This document shows positions 32,170-42,642 of a stretch of 64,000 nt of DNA, piece after piece. Below the pieces are notes generated by a model. It was not told the DNA's origin. It worked only from the letters and a program-made list of their open reading frames with translations, and made no database searches. A program made the position numbers and the translations under genes. The stretch spans positions 1 through 64,000 of the forward strand of contig JALCBR010000013.1 of assembly GCA_028066245.1 (NCBI GenBank). The letters are read 5' to 3'. How positions within the stretch are numbered: position 1 is the first letter of the stretch; each line of letters opens with the position of its first letter. This DNA is from Pirellulales bacterium (lineage in GTDB: Bacteria > Planctomycetota > Planctomycetia > Pirellulales > S012-138).

Positions 32170-34248
32170 GTGTTCTCTAGCCTGCTAACCTGGTGGCAGT
32201 GGATCATTGTCGGCGCGATCCCGCTTGGCGTACTGTCCTTGTATTTCCTCAAGCTGAAGCGCACGCCGATTGAAGTGCCCAGTACGTACCTGTGGCACAA
32301 ATCCATTGAAGACCTGCACGTCAATTCCATTTGGCAGCGGCTGCGCAACAACATTCTGCTATGGCTGCAATTGCTATTGTTGCTGCTGGCGATCATTGCC
32401 TTGCTTAATCCAACTTTCCAAGGCACAAAGCTCGTGGGCTCGCGGTTCATCTTTGTCTTGGACAACTCGGCAAGTATGCAATCGCGCGATGTGACGCTCG
32501 ATGGTGAAACCGTTTCTCGTTTGGAAGCCGGCAAACAGCAAGTGAGAGCTTTGATTGAAAGCATGCCTGAAGGCGCCGTGGCCATGCTCATCTCTTTTGC
32601 TGATGGCGCGCAAGTTATGCAGCCGTTCACGGACAATCCCACTGACTTGCTGCGAGCTATGGAACAAATCCAGCCGACCGACAAACCAACTTCGCTGACC
32701 GAAGCGCTGCGGGTCAGCTCGGGCCTTTCCAATCCCACGCGTACCGGCTCAGAAGAACAGGACCGCATCAAGGCCAGCGTGATGCCGGCCAAGTTGTACG
32801 TACTCTCGGATGGCAACTTCGACGTTGTCGATTTCGCCTTGGGCGCTTTAGAGCCGGAGTATCGCAAGATTGGCAAGGGAGCCGCCCGGAACATCGCCAT
32901 CACGGCCTTCAGCGTTGATAAGAACGTAAACGATTCGACCAAGATTGAAGCATTCGCCAGCGTCGACAACTTTGGGCCAGATGAACAATCCGTGGTTGCT
33001 GAATTGTACCTCGTGGGTCTTCCCCGGCCGCTGGACGCCGTCCGCGTCGACATTCAGCCGAGCCGCTCACAGGGAATATCGTTTCCCCTGGCGCGCGATT
33101 TTGAATCCGGAGTGTTGGAGTTGCAAGTCCGCCCAGAAAGCGCAGCGGGCGATGATTTGAGGATTGACGACAAAGCCTGGGTCGTGGTCGATAACCCTCA
33201 TCGTGCCCGGGTGTTGCAGGTTAGCGCGACGCAGAACAACGAACTCCGTTTCGCGCTGAGCACCAGGCGCTTTCAAGATTTGATCAGTTTGAAGACTGTC
33301 GTCTTGGAAGAGGATCCCACTTATTTGGAATCGGAAACGTATCAGCTCGAATCTCGTTCCGGCGTTTACGATTTGATCGTCTTTGACCGTTGCGTTCCGC
33401 CGGACCGCCCATCGCCTGATGGCAGCACGGATGAACAAGAGACTGAGATGCCATTGTGTAACACGATGTTTATTGGCACCGCGCCCAAGTTGGCCAGTTG
33501 GGGTTGGGTCGCCGGCGAAGAATGGCCGCCGCCGCTCTACCTCTCACAACCAAAGATCATTGATACAGATCGGTCACATCCCATCATGCAATCTGTCAGC
33601 TTGGGCAACCTGTTGATTGTGGAGGGCTTTGGCATGGCCCCACCTTCTGGTGGGAGAAAATTGATCGATTCCAACGTCAGCCGCGAGGCGGACAGTGCAT
33701 TGCTGACAATTGGGCCACGCGAAGCGTTTGAAGACTTGATCCTCAGTTTCGATTTGGTGAACGAAGATGGATACAACACGGAATGGATGCTGCGGCAGAG
33801 TTTTCCCGTCTTTGTCTGGAACATGGTCAAATACATGGGCAGCCCCAGAGATGCGCTCTCCTTGGCGAGCGTGAGTCCTGGAGATCCCATCGAGTTGAAA
33901 ATTGACAGCGTCGAGTCCAACGAAGTCACCATTTCCACCCCAGGAGGAGAGACGCATACCGTCGCACGCACGCCGCAGCAGACCTTCCTATTCACGCGTA
34001 CGGATGAAGTTGGCATCTATGATATGCGATCCGACGGAAAGTCAGTCGCCAAGTTCGCGGTCAACCTGTTCAATCCCCAGGAGAGCAACATTCCGCCTAA
34101 TGACAACCTTGAGTTCCTCTACGAGCCTGTGCCGGCGACAGAAGTCACGGAAACCGTCAAGCAGGAGTGGTGGAAATGGCTGGCCGGATTGGCGTTGGTG
34201 GTACTGCTGGTTGAGTGGTTTGTCTACAATCGCCGAGTTTCGTTGTAG
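32170..34248 (+). CDS. BatA-like / VWA domain membrane protein
   Basis: N-terminal BatA-type segment, FIFVLDNSASMQSRD MIDAS-like motif, C-terminal TM; GTG start directly after DUF58 stop. Confidence 0.88.
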   Translation: MFSSLLTWWQWIIVGAIPLGVLSLYFLKLKRTPIEVPSTYLWHKSIEDLHVNSIWQRLRNNILLWLQLLLLLLAIIALLNPTFQGTKLVGSRFIFVLDNSASMQSRDVTLDGETVSRLEAGKQQVRALIESMPEGAVAMLISFADGAQVMQPFTDNPTDLLRAMEQIQPTDKPTSLTEALRVSSGLSNPTRTGSEEQDRIKASVMPAKLYVLSDGNFDVVDFALGALEPEYRKIGKGAARNIAITAFSVDKNVNDSTKIEAFASVDNFGPDEQSVVAELYLVGLPRPLDAVRVDIQPSRSQGISFPLARDFESGVLELQVRPESAAGDDLRIDDKAWVVVDNPHRARVLQVSATQNNELRFALSTRRFQDLISLKTVVLEEDPTYLESETYQLESRSGVYDLIVFDRCVPPDRPSPDGSTDEQETEMPLCNTMFIGTAPKLASWGWVAGEEWPPPLYLSQPKIIDTDRSHPIMQSVSLGNLLIVEGFGMAPPSGGRKLIDSNVSREADSALLTIGPREAFEDLILSFDLVNEDGYNTEWMLRQSFPVFVWNMVKYMGSPRDALSLASVSPGDPIELKIDSVESNEVTISTPGGETHTVARTPQQTFLFTRTDEVGIYDMRSDGKSVAKFAVNLFNPQESNIPPNDNLEFLYEPVPATEVTETVKQEWWKWLAGLALVVLLVEWFVYNRRVSL

Positions 34249-34491
34249 CGGCGTGTTTTCCAGTTGCCAGAAGGCTGTATGATAGCAGATCGCTGATTTA
34301 TCAACGGCTGCGTGAATCTAGAGACGAGATTTGAGGTCGCGGCGCAATCGTTCCGCGATTTGGCTCAAGTTGAATCACCACGAGGCCGTTTCAACAGCTG
34401 ACCAGATTGGGGCTTCTCGCCAGGCGGCAACGCCAAGTGTTTCCAATCATTGCGAGTGCTCGTCGTCCAGAGTCACGCCACGACCAACATC

Positions 34492-35265
34492 ATGGCTTCC
34501 AAACAATCAATCAAGAAACCACGAACACCGCGAGGGCCAGCACGACGGCGGAACGTTCTCATCAAAAATGCGAAGGGGCCGCAGAGGAAGAAAGTTTTCA
34601 ACCGGCTGGTTGAGAATCGCCTGATTGAGAAGGTTGACTACGAAGAATACCGCGATGCAGTCCGTGATGTTTACGATGGAAAGCAGGGCGCGTTTCTGCT
34701 CGCCTGTAGCATGCTCTCGCTGCACGCGCCTTTGGGCGAACGCATCTTCAGCACGCGCAGGTTTGATCTTTCGCGCCGCAAGCGGATACTCGATGTCGGC
34801 TCTGGCGCAGGGCAAATCGCCAAGCATCTAACCAGGCACGCCGATGCTAACGCCAGCATTACGTGCTTTGACATTTCACCGGGAATGGTTCGTCGTGCCG
34901 TCCGCCGTATCAAGTCCAACCGGCCGAACTATCTCGTTGCTGATCTCACGCAACTTCCATTCGCGGATAACACGTTTGATTGCGTCACGTGCGGATATGT
35001 TCTGGAACATCTCCCCGATCCAGAGGTAGGGCTTCGCGAACTGCACCGAGTGATGCAACCGGGCGGTTCCATGCTGTTGTTGACCACTGAGGACAATTTT
35101 GGCGGTGCGTGGACCAGTCGGCTTTGGCGATGCCGAACCTATAACCGTCGTGAAATCCGTGACCTCTGCAAGTCACTTGGATTTGAGTGGGCACAGGAAA
35201 TCTGGTTCACCCGTGTCCACAAGATATTTCGCGCCGGTGGCATCTGCGTCGAACTCCGCAAGTAA
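34492..35265 (+). CDS. class I SAM-dependent methyltransferase with basic N-terminus
   Basis: ILDVGSGAGQIAKHLTRHADANASITCFDISPGMVRRAVRRI...DCVTCGYVLEHLPDPEVGLRELHRVMQPGG. Confidence 0.88.
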   Translation: MASKQSIKKPRTPRGPARRRNVLIKNAKGPQRKKVFNRLVENRLIEKVDYEEYRDAVRDVYDGKQGAFLLACSMLSLHAPLGERIFSTRRFDLSRRKRILDVGSGAGQIAKHLTRHADANASITCFDISPGMVRRAVRRIKSNRPNYLVADLTQLPFADNTFDCVTCGYVLEHLPDPEVGLRELHRVMQPGGSMLLLTTEDNFGGAWTSRLWRCRTYNRREIRDLCKSLGFEWAQEIWFTRVHKIFRAGGICVELRK

Positions 35266-35330
35266 CGCTGGCTCACTTGTGCATCAAGTGAAGGTCACAG
35301 TAGTGTGCCTGCCGCGGATAGAATGACAAA

Positions 35331-35367
35331 CAGGGCAACCACAAAAACAAGCTTTGTGGCTGCCCTG
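35331..35367. terminator. bidirectional hairpin between convergent genes
   Basis: CAGGGCA-a-CCACAAA ... TTTGTGG-c-TGCCCTG inverted repeat. Confidence 0.6.
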
Positions 35368-35473
35368 TGCAATCGCACGTTATTGACGCGTGCAGGGAGC
35401 GTGATCTCTATTGTGCTGGCAGGCTCCGCGCAATGGTGTCAATCTGCTGTCAAGCCCAACGGCAACGGAGTCG

Positions 35474-37264
35474 TTAGTCGTTGATCTCGTCAGCCAGTTT
35501 TTCGATGGCTTTCCGTAAGGCTTTGATCTCCTTGTTCAAAGCATCAATCTTATCGGCAAGGTCGCCATCACCATCGCTGGCTCTGCTCGCAGATCGCGGA
35601 GAGAGCAAGTAGCGGCTCCCCGGTGCCAGTCGCAAGCGGTTGAACTGACCGTCCTCCAGTTTGAACCTGCCGTCAAATTCCTTGTCGATCTCAATTCGTT
35701 TACTGCCAGACTTCGGGAGCTCGAACCTAAATTCGCCCTTGGGTTTAAATTTGAAATCGCCATCGCCAGTACCACCAAAGACACGGAAGACGCCCTTGTC
35801 TCCCTGCCTGAATTGGAAGCCATTCTTGCCCTCACCATCAAGGCTGAGATTGCCGTCTTTCGACTTCCAAATCCTGATCTTACCACGAACGTCCTTAGGC
35901 AAATCATGTAGACTATTTTCATCGACGATCCAGGTTTGATCGCCCTTCTTCACCACGATCTTGGCCGGCTTTTCGTTCTGCTTTTCAATTCGCAGTTCGA
36001 TGCGCTCCTCGTCATCGCCATCATCCTGACCCGCAACACGATAGCTAAATGCACGGCGAATCACGTGTTTGTCACGCTTGTCGCCATCGTCATGCGCGTC
36101 ATCGTCATCATCACGGCGGAATTGGAATCTGTGTAACAAGTCGCCCTTGGCATCATCTACTCCAAACATCATTTTGCCGTCTTTGAAGAACTTCACGTGC
36201 TCACGAACTGCTTCAGGCACTTGGTCAAAGTTATCGCCTTTGATTTCATACTTTTTGCCATCAATCACGATCACGTAGCGGGGGTCTTCCCCATCTTTGT
36301 GCGTGAGTTCAATCCGCGTGGCGTATCGCGAAGCGTCACTGGCGTTGTCTTGACCATCCGCAGCATGCGAGTGGATCTTGCGAATGATGCGTTCATGCAG
36401 TTGACCGTCATCCGTGTGAAGCAAAATCTTACGGTCACCATCACCTTGAATGGCGGCTTTAATCTTGCCTTCCAGCTTGATGACTTCGATTTCTTGAGGG
36501 CTGACAATCTTCAACAAGTCGTCAGTCACAACATCACTTGCGATCACACCGGGACGCACAACCTGGAACGAGAGAGATTGGCCAGGCTTCTCCTTGACCT
36601 TATGTAAGATCAAGTCTTCATCGTCATGGAATTGCAGCGCGTGATGGAGGAGTAGGTTGTCACCAACGTGTAAAACTTGTCGCTTGGCTGGCTGAACTTC
36701 CAATTTGACGTCTTCGCCATCACGCACGACATAGGCGTAAACCTGCTTGTCTTTGGTTTCAGTGATCGCCTTGGACAGGGCTTCCGCGTCCGTGACATCT
36801 TTGTCGTCGAATGACACCAATACATCGTGAACTTCAAACCCGGCTTTCGCCGCAGGGGATTCTTCCACAACCTGCTTGACAACAAGTCCGGAACGCTTGA
36901 GCCCCAATTCTTGCTGCTGACTCTCATCGAATTTTTCACAGACCACACCAATCCAGTAGTCATCTCCTGAGAGCGCAACCGCTTGAGCCTTTTCGTCGCT
37001 GATCTCTTCGGTCAGCAAGTCAACTTCCACCTCCATGTCCGCCAATGAGTCTTTCAATATCTTGATGAGTTGTTTTCGCTCAACAGTCTGCTCAACCCTC
37101 TTCTCTTGCTGTGCAACTTCCACGTCCTGCTGAACAGACGTGCTCTCTGATTGCTCGTCAACTTGCGGCGGAGCCGGCGGGCCGTCAAGCTCTTGAGCAC
37201 TTCCCGGAACGGCGAACACCGATAAGGCAATCAATGCCAGCGTGAGTGCGAAGTAACGTTGCAT
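35474..37264 (-). CDS. secreted PDZ-domain protein with duplicated C-terminal module
   Basis: Signal peptide MQRYFALTLALIALSVFAVPGSAQ; PDZ-like LGLKRSGLVVKQVVEESPAAKAGFEVHDVLVSFDDKDVTDAEAL; Asp/Lys-rich repeats. Confidence 0.82.
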   Translation of the reverse strand: MQRYFALTLALIALSVFAVPGSAQELDGPPAPPQVDEQSESTSVQQDVEVAQQEKRVEQTVERKQLIKILKDSLADMEVEVDLLTEEISDEKAQAVALSGDDYWIGVVCEKFDESQQQELGLKRSGLVVKQVVEESPAAKAGFEVHDVLVSFDDKDVTDAEALSKAITETKDKQVYAYVVRDGEDVKLEVQPAKRQVLHVGDNLLLHHALQFHDDEDLILHKVKEKPGQSLSFQVVRPGVIASDVVTDDLLKIVSPQEIEVIKLEGKIKAAIQGDGDRKILLHTDDGQLHERIIRKIHSHAADGQDNASDASRYATRIELTHKDGEDPRYVIVIDGKKYEIKGDNFDQVPEAVREHVKFFKDGKMMFGVDDAKGDLLHRFQFRRDDDDDAHDDGDKRDKHVIRRAFSYRVAGQDDGDDEERIELRIEKQNEKPAKIVVKKGDQTWIVDENSLHDLPKDVRGKIRIWKSKDGNLSLDGEGKNGFQFRQGDKGVFRVFGGTGDGDFKFKPKGEFRFELPKSGSKRIEIDKEFDGRFKLEDGQFNRLRLAPGSRYLLSPRSASRASDGDGDLADKIDALNKEIKALRKAIEKLADEIND

Positions 37265-37481
37265 AGTTCCGTGTCCTTCATTGATGTTGAACCTGAAGGC
37301 GATGTGAGCTGGATTCACACTGTGAGTGAGCTGGATTGGCACTGCTGCCATCGCAGCTAGCAATTGCTCCACATCGCGAAATTACTGAAACACGCGGGCT
37401 TCACTTTCGATCCGGCAATGAACGCCCAAAACATCCCTTGCTGCGGAAAATTGCCGAAACTCATCAACCCCTGCGCCCGTG

Positions 37482-38627
37482 TTATTGAACATTGTTGCCG
37501 CCAACGTAGCGAACTTGCACCTCATCTACGGGAACGACCGCAAATCTTCCATCTTCCAATCGAACGGTCATCCATTGCGTTTGGGTAGTCACTTCGTGTC
37601 CCGTGCGCCGCAGCTCAGCCAGCGTCTTGGGGTGAACCGGCGGAGGCATTGTTGAGAACCAGTCCTTCATGCTCGGTCCGTCCACAACTGGGAGTTCCAG
37701 TGGGGAAGCCTCCGGATTGGCACCATTACTCGCCAATGAGACAGTCCCCCAGGTGCCACTCCCGCTGACATTGTTGGTATTGGCTGCCAGGCTTTGCATG
37801 GAAGCGTCGTTTTGCTGCGCATTGTCAATATCACTGTTCGTCAAGTTTGTGTTTGCAGGATTCGCAGCCGAATTCGTGCTGTTGGATGTTTGGTGTCCCG
37901 CGTCAACTCTCGAATCGTCCCCTGTTTCTCGAACCGCCAACCCCAACATGAACGCCAGCAGGAAACAGGCTCCCATCGCCGCGACAACACCCACAGGGGA
38001 TTGCCAAACCGGAGCCATGCGGGAAAACGGTTTCGCGGTCGCCGCCGTTTCGTTATCGCCGGGTGCTTTGGAGGCAGCGGTTTTGCTCTCCGCCACTTGC
38101 TGATCCGTTGAGGGATGTACAGGAGTTGGCTTGGCGTCTTCGCGCCGGTTAGGTGAAATCACAAAGTGCTTGATTCGCGCGCGACCATTCAAGCTACTGG
38201 GGTGCCGGCTCTTATCAGCTAAACTGGCAACACGGAATCGGGAAACCGGCGCCGCGCGGTACACGTCCGCCTTGGGCGATAAGTCCGAGGCATGAATGGA
38301 AGCAAAGTCGCTGCCGCCAGCAAGTTCGGCACCAAAGATCCCACCGAAGAGTTGATCTTCCGGTGTGCAGGTCCCACCGGTTGACGTTACATCTGACTGC
38401 CAAGCTTGTGCTTCCAGGAAGGCCAAAGCACAGCGTCGCCAGCCTTGTGGGCGCCGATCCAACTCGACAAGCAGCGATCTGCGCAACGGTTGCGGGACTT
38501 CGTTGTCCACCAGACGATCAATCAAACGCTCCAATTCCGCATCGTCCACATACTGCAGATTGACAGGGATTGCTTGACCATTGCCTGCCTGTCCTTCTGT
38601 CGTCTTGGGTGAGAAGTTTTTGGTCAT
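37482..38627 (-). CDS. single-TM protein, candidate anti-sigma factor
   Basis: N-terminal helical region, central TM VGVVAAMGACFLLAFMLGLAV, located directly after ECF sigma gene. Confidence 0.6.
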   Translation of the reverse strand: MTKNFSPKTTEGQAGNGQAIPVNLQYVDDAELERLIDRLVDNEVPQPLRRSLLVELDRRPQGWRRCALAFLEAQAWQSDVTSTGGTCTPEDQLFGGIFGAELAGGSDFASIHASDLSPKADVYRAAPVSRFRVASLADKSRHPSSLNGRARIKHFVISPNRREDAKPTPVHPSTDQQVAESKTAASKAPGDNETAATAKPFSRMAPVWQSPVGVVAAMGACFLLAFMLGLAVRETGDDSRVDAGHQTSNSTNSAANPANTNLTNSDIDNAQQNDASMQSLAANTNNVSGSGTWGTVSLASNGANPEASPLELPVVDGPSMKDWFSTMPPPVHPKTLAELRRTGHEVTTQTQWMTVRLEDGRFAVVPVDEVQVRYVGGNNVQ

Positions 38628-38743
38628 GGTACGATCTCGTCCGTTCGGAAATGGATTGTTGCCCAACCGCGGTTTGTTCACTTGGTTTGATCCGGGTCAG
38701 GACTTTGTCATCGTTATCTCTAATGAATTAAATTCATTGGTGA

Positions 38744-39313
38744 TCAAGCCTCCGTGGACGCCACGTCGAGCGCGGCCAATTCCTTCCTTAGACGCCCTCG
38801 CGCGCGATGCAAGCGAGCCTCGACTGCGCTGCAACTCACGTCCAGCGTTTCGGCAATCTTGGCGTAACTCCACCCTTCAGAGTATTTGAACATCAAGATT
38901 TCCGCGTCACGGCGGGGAAGACGATGCAACGCCATGCGAACCATGGCGCGACGCTCGTCCCGCAACAACCAACCAAGTGGATCACCCTCAGTTTGTGATG
39001 CAGAATCTTGACGTTCCGCGTATCGATGAGTCAACTTCCGTGCTCGCCCCATCTTCCTGCGGTAGAGCAAAGCTTGGCGGACGGCAAGTTGGTACAGCCA
39101 GGGAGCCACCTTTGCCGCGTCCTGCAACGGGGCGCTTTGCCGAACGGCGGCTAGCGCGATTTCTTGCATTACCTCATCGACCGCCTGGGCTTCGCCCACG
39201 CGCGCACCCACGATCATCCGCAGCCAGCGCTCGTGGCTGACGAGAACCGCCTGCCAGTCAATCGCTGCTGCGGCATGTCCGTTTGCGGATGCCTCGACCG
39301 TCGGAATTGCCAT
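38744..39313 (-). CDS. ECF-type RNA polymerase sigma factor
   Basis: AVDEVMQEIALAAVRQ (sigma2) and ALHRLPRRDAEILMFKYSEGWSYAKIAETLDVSCSAVEARLHRARGRLRKEL (sigma4). Confidence 0.93.
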   Translation of the reverse strand: MAIPTVEASANGHAAAAIDWQAVLVSHERWLRMIVGARVGEAQAVDEVMQEIALAAVRQSAPLQDAAKVAPWLYQLAVRQALLYRRKMGRARKLTHRYAERQDSASQTEGDPLGWLLRDERRAMVRMALHRLPRRDAEILMFKYSEGWSYAKIAETLDVSCSAVEARLHRARGRLRKELAALDVASTEA

Positions 39314-39761
39314 AGCTGTATGATAGTTGCCGCCGTGGGCCAGTCTCTTGCCGGCTCGCGCGAAAATACCCTGAATTTACGGGCAATAACACCCCATCCA
39401 CAAATGATCTGCGGCAAAAACTGCACCGTTCGCGAATGGCGGCATCTTGTGCCATGACTTGGAATCCCATCCTTGGAATTCACGCATTCTCTTGCCAAAA
39501 TCAACAGCCTGGTGGCTTGAACCCGGAGCTTCGCAAAATAACCGCAGGAGATTGATTCCGCTGCCCCGGGAAGATTGACGCCTGGAAACGCCCAAGGGTT
39601 CGTTTTCAAGACGAGCTGTGCACACGCCTGCAAGTAACCCACAAGCTTGAGTGGGCCTCGCATGCGGCTTTGCACATTTGCCAGGCGCGGTGTTCTGGCA
39701 GCCTTGTGGCGGAGCTTCCACTTTGCTCTCAATTCATTCGTTTATTCAAAGCAATCTTTTG

Positions 39762-41090
39762 ATGGATCAGCTGTCAGCATTTTCTTCACTCTCTGAAGCG
39801 AGCGATGCCGTTCGCCGCAGAGAACTGAAATACGGGGAACTCGTCTCAGGTTTGTTGCATCGAATTCAGCAACTTGATCCCGGCATCAACGCCTGGGTAG
39901 CGGTTGATCGTGAATCAGCATTGCGTCAGGCAGACGCCATTGACGCAGACTTGCAGGACAGCTCTGTAGATTTGCACGGTCTGACAATTGGCGTCAAAGA
40001 CATCATCGACGTCACTGGCTACGCCACGTTGGCGGCGTCACCTCTTCGTTCGATGGACATCTGCGAGCAAGATGCGCCCATCGTGGCACGGCTGCGCGCT
40101 GCCGGCGCCGTCATCGTCGGCAAGACAGCGACCACCCAATGGGCTTTCCTGGATCCCCCCGCCACGCGTAATCCTTGGAGAGCAGACCGGACGCCTGGCG
40201 GATCATCTAGTGGCTCTGCCGCGGCGGTGGCCGCACAGATGTGCCATGTGACGCTTGGGACACAAACGGGTGGGTCCGTCATTCGCCCTGCCGCCTATTG
40301 CGGAGTGTTCGGGTTCATGTTTGCGCCTGATGTCGTTCCGGCAAAGGGTATTCTGCCGCTAGCGCCAAGTCTGGATCGGCCGGGTTTGATCGCTGGCAGC
40401 CTGAATGATCTGCAGCGCACGTATTGTGCACTGGCGAGCGCAACAGCGACGGAACTCTCTCTGGAACGAAGTCATCGGCTGCGAATCAAAGTTATTCGCA
40501 ACCCGTGGATGCCATCCGCTGCAGTTGATGTTCGTGAGGTTTTTGAGCGAGCGATTGCCGAATTGCCGGCGCGGTTGCACGTCCCGGAGATGCAAGCGGA
40601 CTTGCAGGATTGTGATCTTGCGGAAGAGTTCGATGGTGTCGCGGCGGCTCACTTGTGCGTGATGGCGTTTGAAGCGGCGGATGTTCATCGCGCAGCATAT
40701 GCGAGAGAGCCCGATCGGTTCGCGCCTCGAATCTCAGAACTAATAGAGACTGGTCTGAAGACGACCCGCGGGTCCTATGAACAAGCGCTCGACAGACTGA
40801 ATCAATGGCAAGCGGACATTGCAGAACACACGGCTAGCGGAACCGTGCTGGTGATGCCCTCGGCAAGCACTGCGGCGCCTTCACGGGAAACTACAGGCGA
40901 TCCAAGCTTCAACTCGCCCTGGACGGCCGCCGGAACACCTGTTTTGACCGCGCCGGTTGGTTTATCCCAGGAGGGATTGCCACTGGGAATTCAGTTGATC
41001 GCCGCGCCAGGCGCAGAAGCGCACCTTTTCGAGCTTGCGCGTTGCTGGGAAAACGGATTAGGGTTCCCCTTATTGGATCAGCAAAAGTGA
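39762..41090 (+). CDS. amidase
   Basis: GVKDIIDVTGYATLA, TPGGSSSGSAAAVAAQMCHVTLGTQTGGSVIRPAAYCGVFGF amidase signature. Confidence 0.95.
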   Translation: MDQLSAFSSLSEASDAVRRRELKYGELVSGLLHRIQQLDPGINAWVAVDRESALRQADAIDADLQDSSVDLHGLTIGVKDIIDVTGYATLAASPLRSMDICEQDAPIVARLRAAGAVIVGKTATTQWAFLDPPATRNPWRADRTPGGSSSGSAAAVAAQMCHVTLGTQTGGSVIRPAAYCGVFGFMFAPDVVPAKGILPLAPSLDRPGLIAGSLNDLQRTYCALASATATELSLERSHRLRIKVIRNPWMPSAAVDVREVFERAIAELPARLHVPEMQADLQDCDLAEEFDGVAAAHLCVMAFEAADVHRAAYAREPDRFAPRISELIETGLKTTRGSYEQALDRLNQWQADIAEHTASGTVLVMPSASTAAPSRETTGDPSFNSPWTAAGTPVLTAPVGLSQEGLPLGIQLIAAPGAEAHLFELARCWENGLGFPLLDQQK

Positions 41091-41097
41091 CGTCCGA

Positions 41098-42642
41098 TTA
41101 CTCGTCGCGTGCCGCCACCTCTGCTTGACCGGCCACCCAGAGCAAACGTCCAGAAAGCCGTGCCCAGATAAAACTTCCTGCGGCCAACAGAGGACACATC
41201 ACAAACAAGGTTGTAATTGGATAGATTTCATAACCAAGTCGAAAGACGATGACTCCCGCGGCCAGCATCAGCGCAACATGCAAATAATAGGCTATCCACA
41301 CATGGGGAATGCGCACAAAGCTCTTCAGGATGAAGACAGAAAACATCTGCAACCAATGACCTTCGTAAATGCTCGCTAGATAGAACACGGGAAAGAAAAG
41401 CGCGCCAACCGTGAACCCGACGATGCGATACGAGAGCCCAGCGTTTTCCAGAAACGCGGCCGGGAAATGCGCAATGCCCATCGCCAGCAATATGGGTGCC
41501 ATGAACTGCCCAAAGGCAAACACCCATTCGCGCCAATCTAGATCTGGCCAACCTGTGATCTCTTTCGCGCCGTTGGCCGTGTCAAGCACGATCCCGCGAA
41601 CGCAAATGACGGCAAAACCACCAGCGATCGCCGTGATTAACATAGCGCCGAAAGCGATGATATAGCCGTAGAGTCCAATGATTGACATGACAAAAAACAT
41701 GTACGCGATGGCGGCTGCGTCGACGGCAAGTAGAACTGTTAGCGTGACCAGCCGATAGATCGCTTCTGGGTGGAACGGGGTTGTATAAATTCCGCTCAGC
41801 ATTGGGAGCGCTGGAGCATCCGGGATTGGATTGTGGCGCAGGTCATCGTAGCCTTCTCCACGGGCTCGCCGTTCCGCGACGCGCCGGGAGTTCTTTTCGA
41901 CGCGGCCGAGTTTCTCCTCCCGTGGTTTCTGTACCTTGGGTTTGTGGGCGCGCGGATAAGCGTCTGGTGAAACCTCGTGTTTCCAGCGGCCACTGGTTGG
42001 AGGACTCTCTCCACCCGTGGATGATCTCGATGCGGCCCAAGCTTCCAATCCCGGCTCTGCACCAGACTGCGCCGGCGGCGTTTTTTGCGGTCGAGCGCGA
42101 GGTGGGTTTCCGACACTGGGAGGTTGCGGCTCTTGCTCCGCGTATCCTTCAACTTCATCGTCAGAAAACAATGGACCACCAGTGCCTGGCCGTGGAATGA
42201 ATGCGTATCCCAGATCGCCTTTTAGCTCAGTCGGGGGTTGGGCCTCTTCGGCGGCAACCCCGTATGACCCGATTGTCGTTTCGTTCTTCTTGGCTCTCGG
42301 CGGCGGCTTGGGAATCGTCAATTCGGTGTAGCAGTCGGGACATCGAGCCCGACGGCCTTCGTGCTCCTCACGAAACGTCATCCGCGTGCCGCACAGTTCG
42401 CAGTCCACAGAAAACAGGCGTGGTTGCTCTGTCGAACCTTTTTTTGCGACGCCATATCCGGACCGCCTTTGCGGGGTGCGTTGCGCTTCGGGGGTTTTCC
42501 GTTGTGGGAGCTGTGGCGCGGTGAATCGGACGTGGCACATCTCGCAACGCACTTCTTTTCCGGCGTCACTGGTTCGGTAGGCATTCCGCGTATCGCAGCG
42601 CGGGCAGGTCACGACATAGGCTGTGTTTTTCTCAACGTTCAT
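41098..42642 (-). CDS. membrane protein with two N-terminal zinc fingers
   Basis: VTCPRCDTRNAYRTSDAGKEVRCEMCHVRF and VDCELCGTRMTFREEHEGRRARCPDCYTELTIP, polytopic C-terminal half. Confidence 0.75.
   Translation of the reverse strand: MNVEKNTAYVVTCPRCDTRNAYRTSDAGKEVRCEMCHVRFTAPQLPQRKTPEAQRTPQRRSGYGVAKKGSTEQPRLFSVDCELCGTRMTFREEHEGRRARCPDCYTELTIPKPPPRAKKNETTIGSYGVAAEEAQPPTELKGDLGYAFIPRPGTGGPLFSDDEVEGYAEQEPQPPSVGNPPRARPQKTPPAQSGAEPGLEAWAASRSSTGGESPPTSGRWKHEVSPDAYPRAHKPKVQKPREEKLGRVEKNSRRVAERRARGEGYDDLRHNPIPDAPALPMLSGIYTTPFHPEAIYRLVTLTVLLAVDAAAIAYMFFVMSIIGLYGYIIAFGAMLITAIAGGFAVICVRGIVLDTANGAKEITGWPDLDWREWVFAFGQFMAPILLAMGIAHFPAAFLENAGLSYRIVGFTVGALFFPVFYLASIYEGHWLQMFSVFILKSFVRIPHVWIAYYLHVALMLAAGVIVFRLGYEIYPITTLFVMCPLLAAGSFIWARLSGRLLWVAGQAEVAARDE

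Noticed and set aside
32139-33053. 304-aa minus-strand ORF
   Set aside because: Fully antisense to the VWA gene; Ser-rich shadow-frame composition, no recognisable domain.
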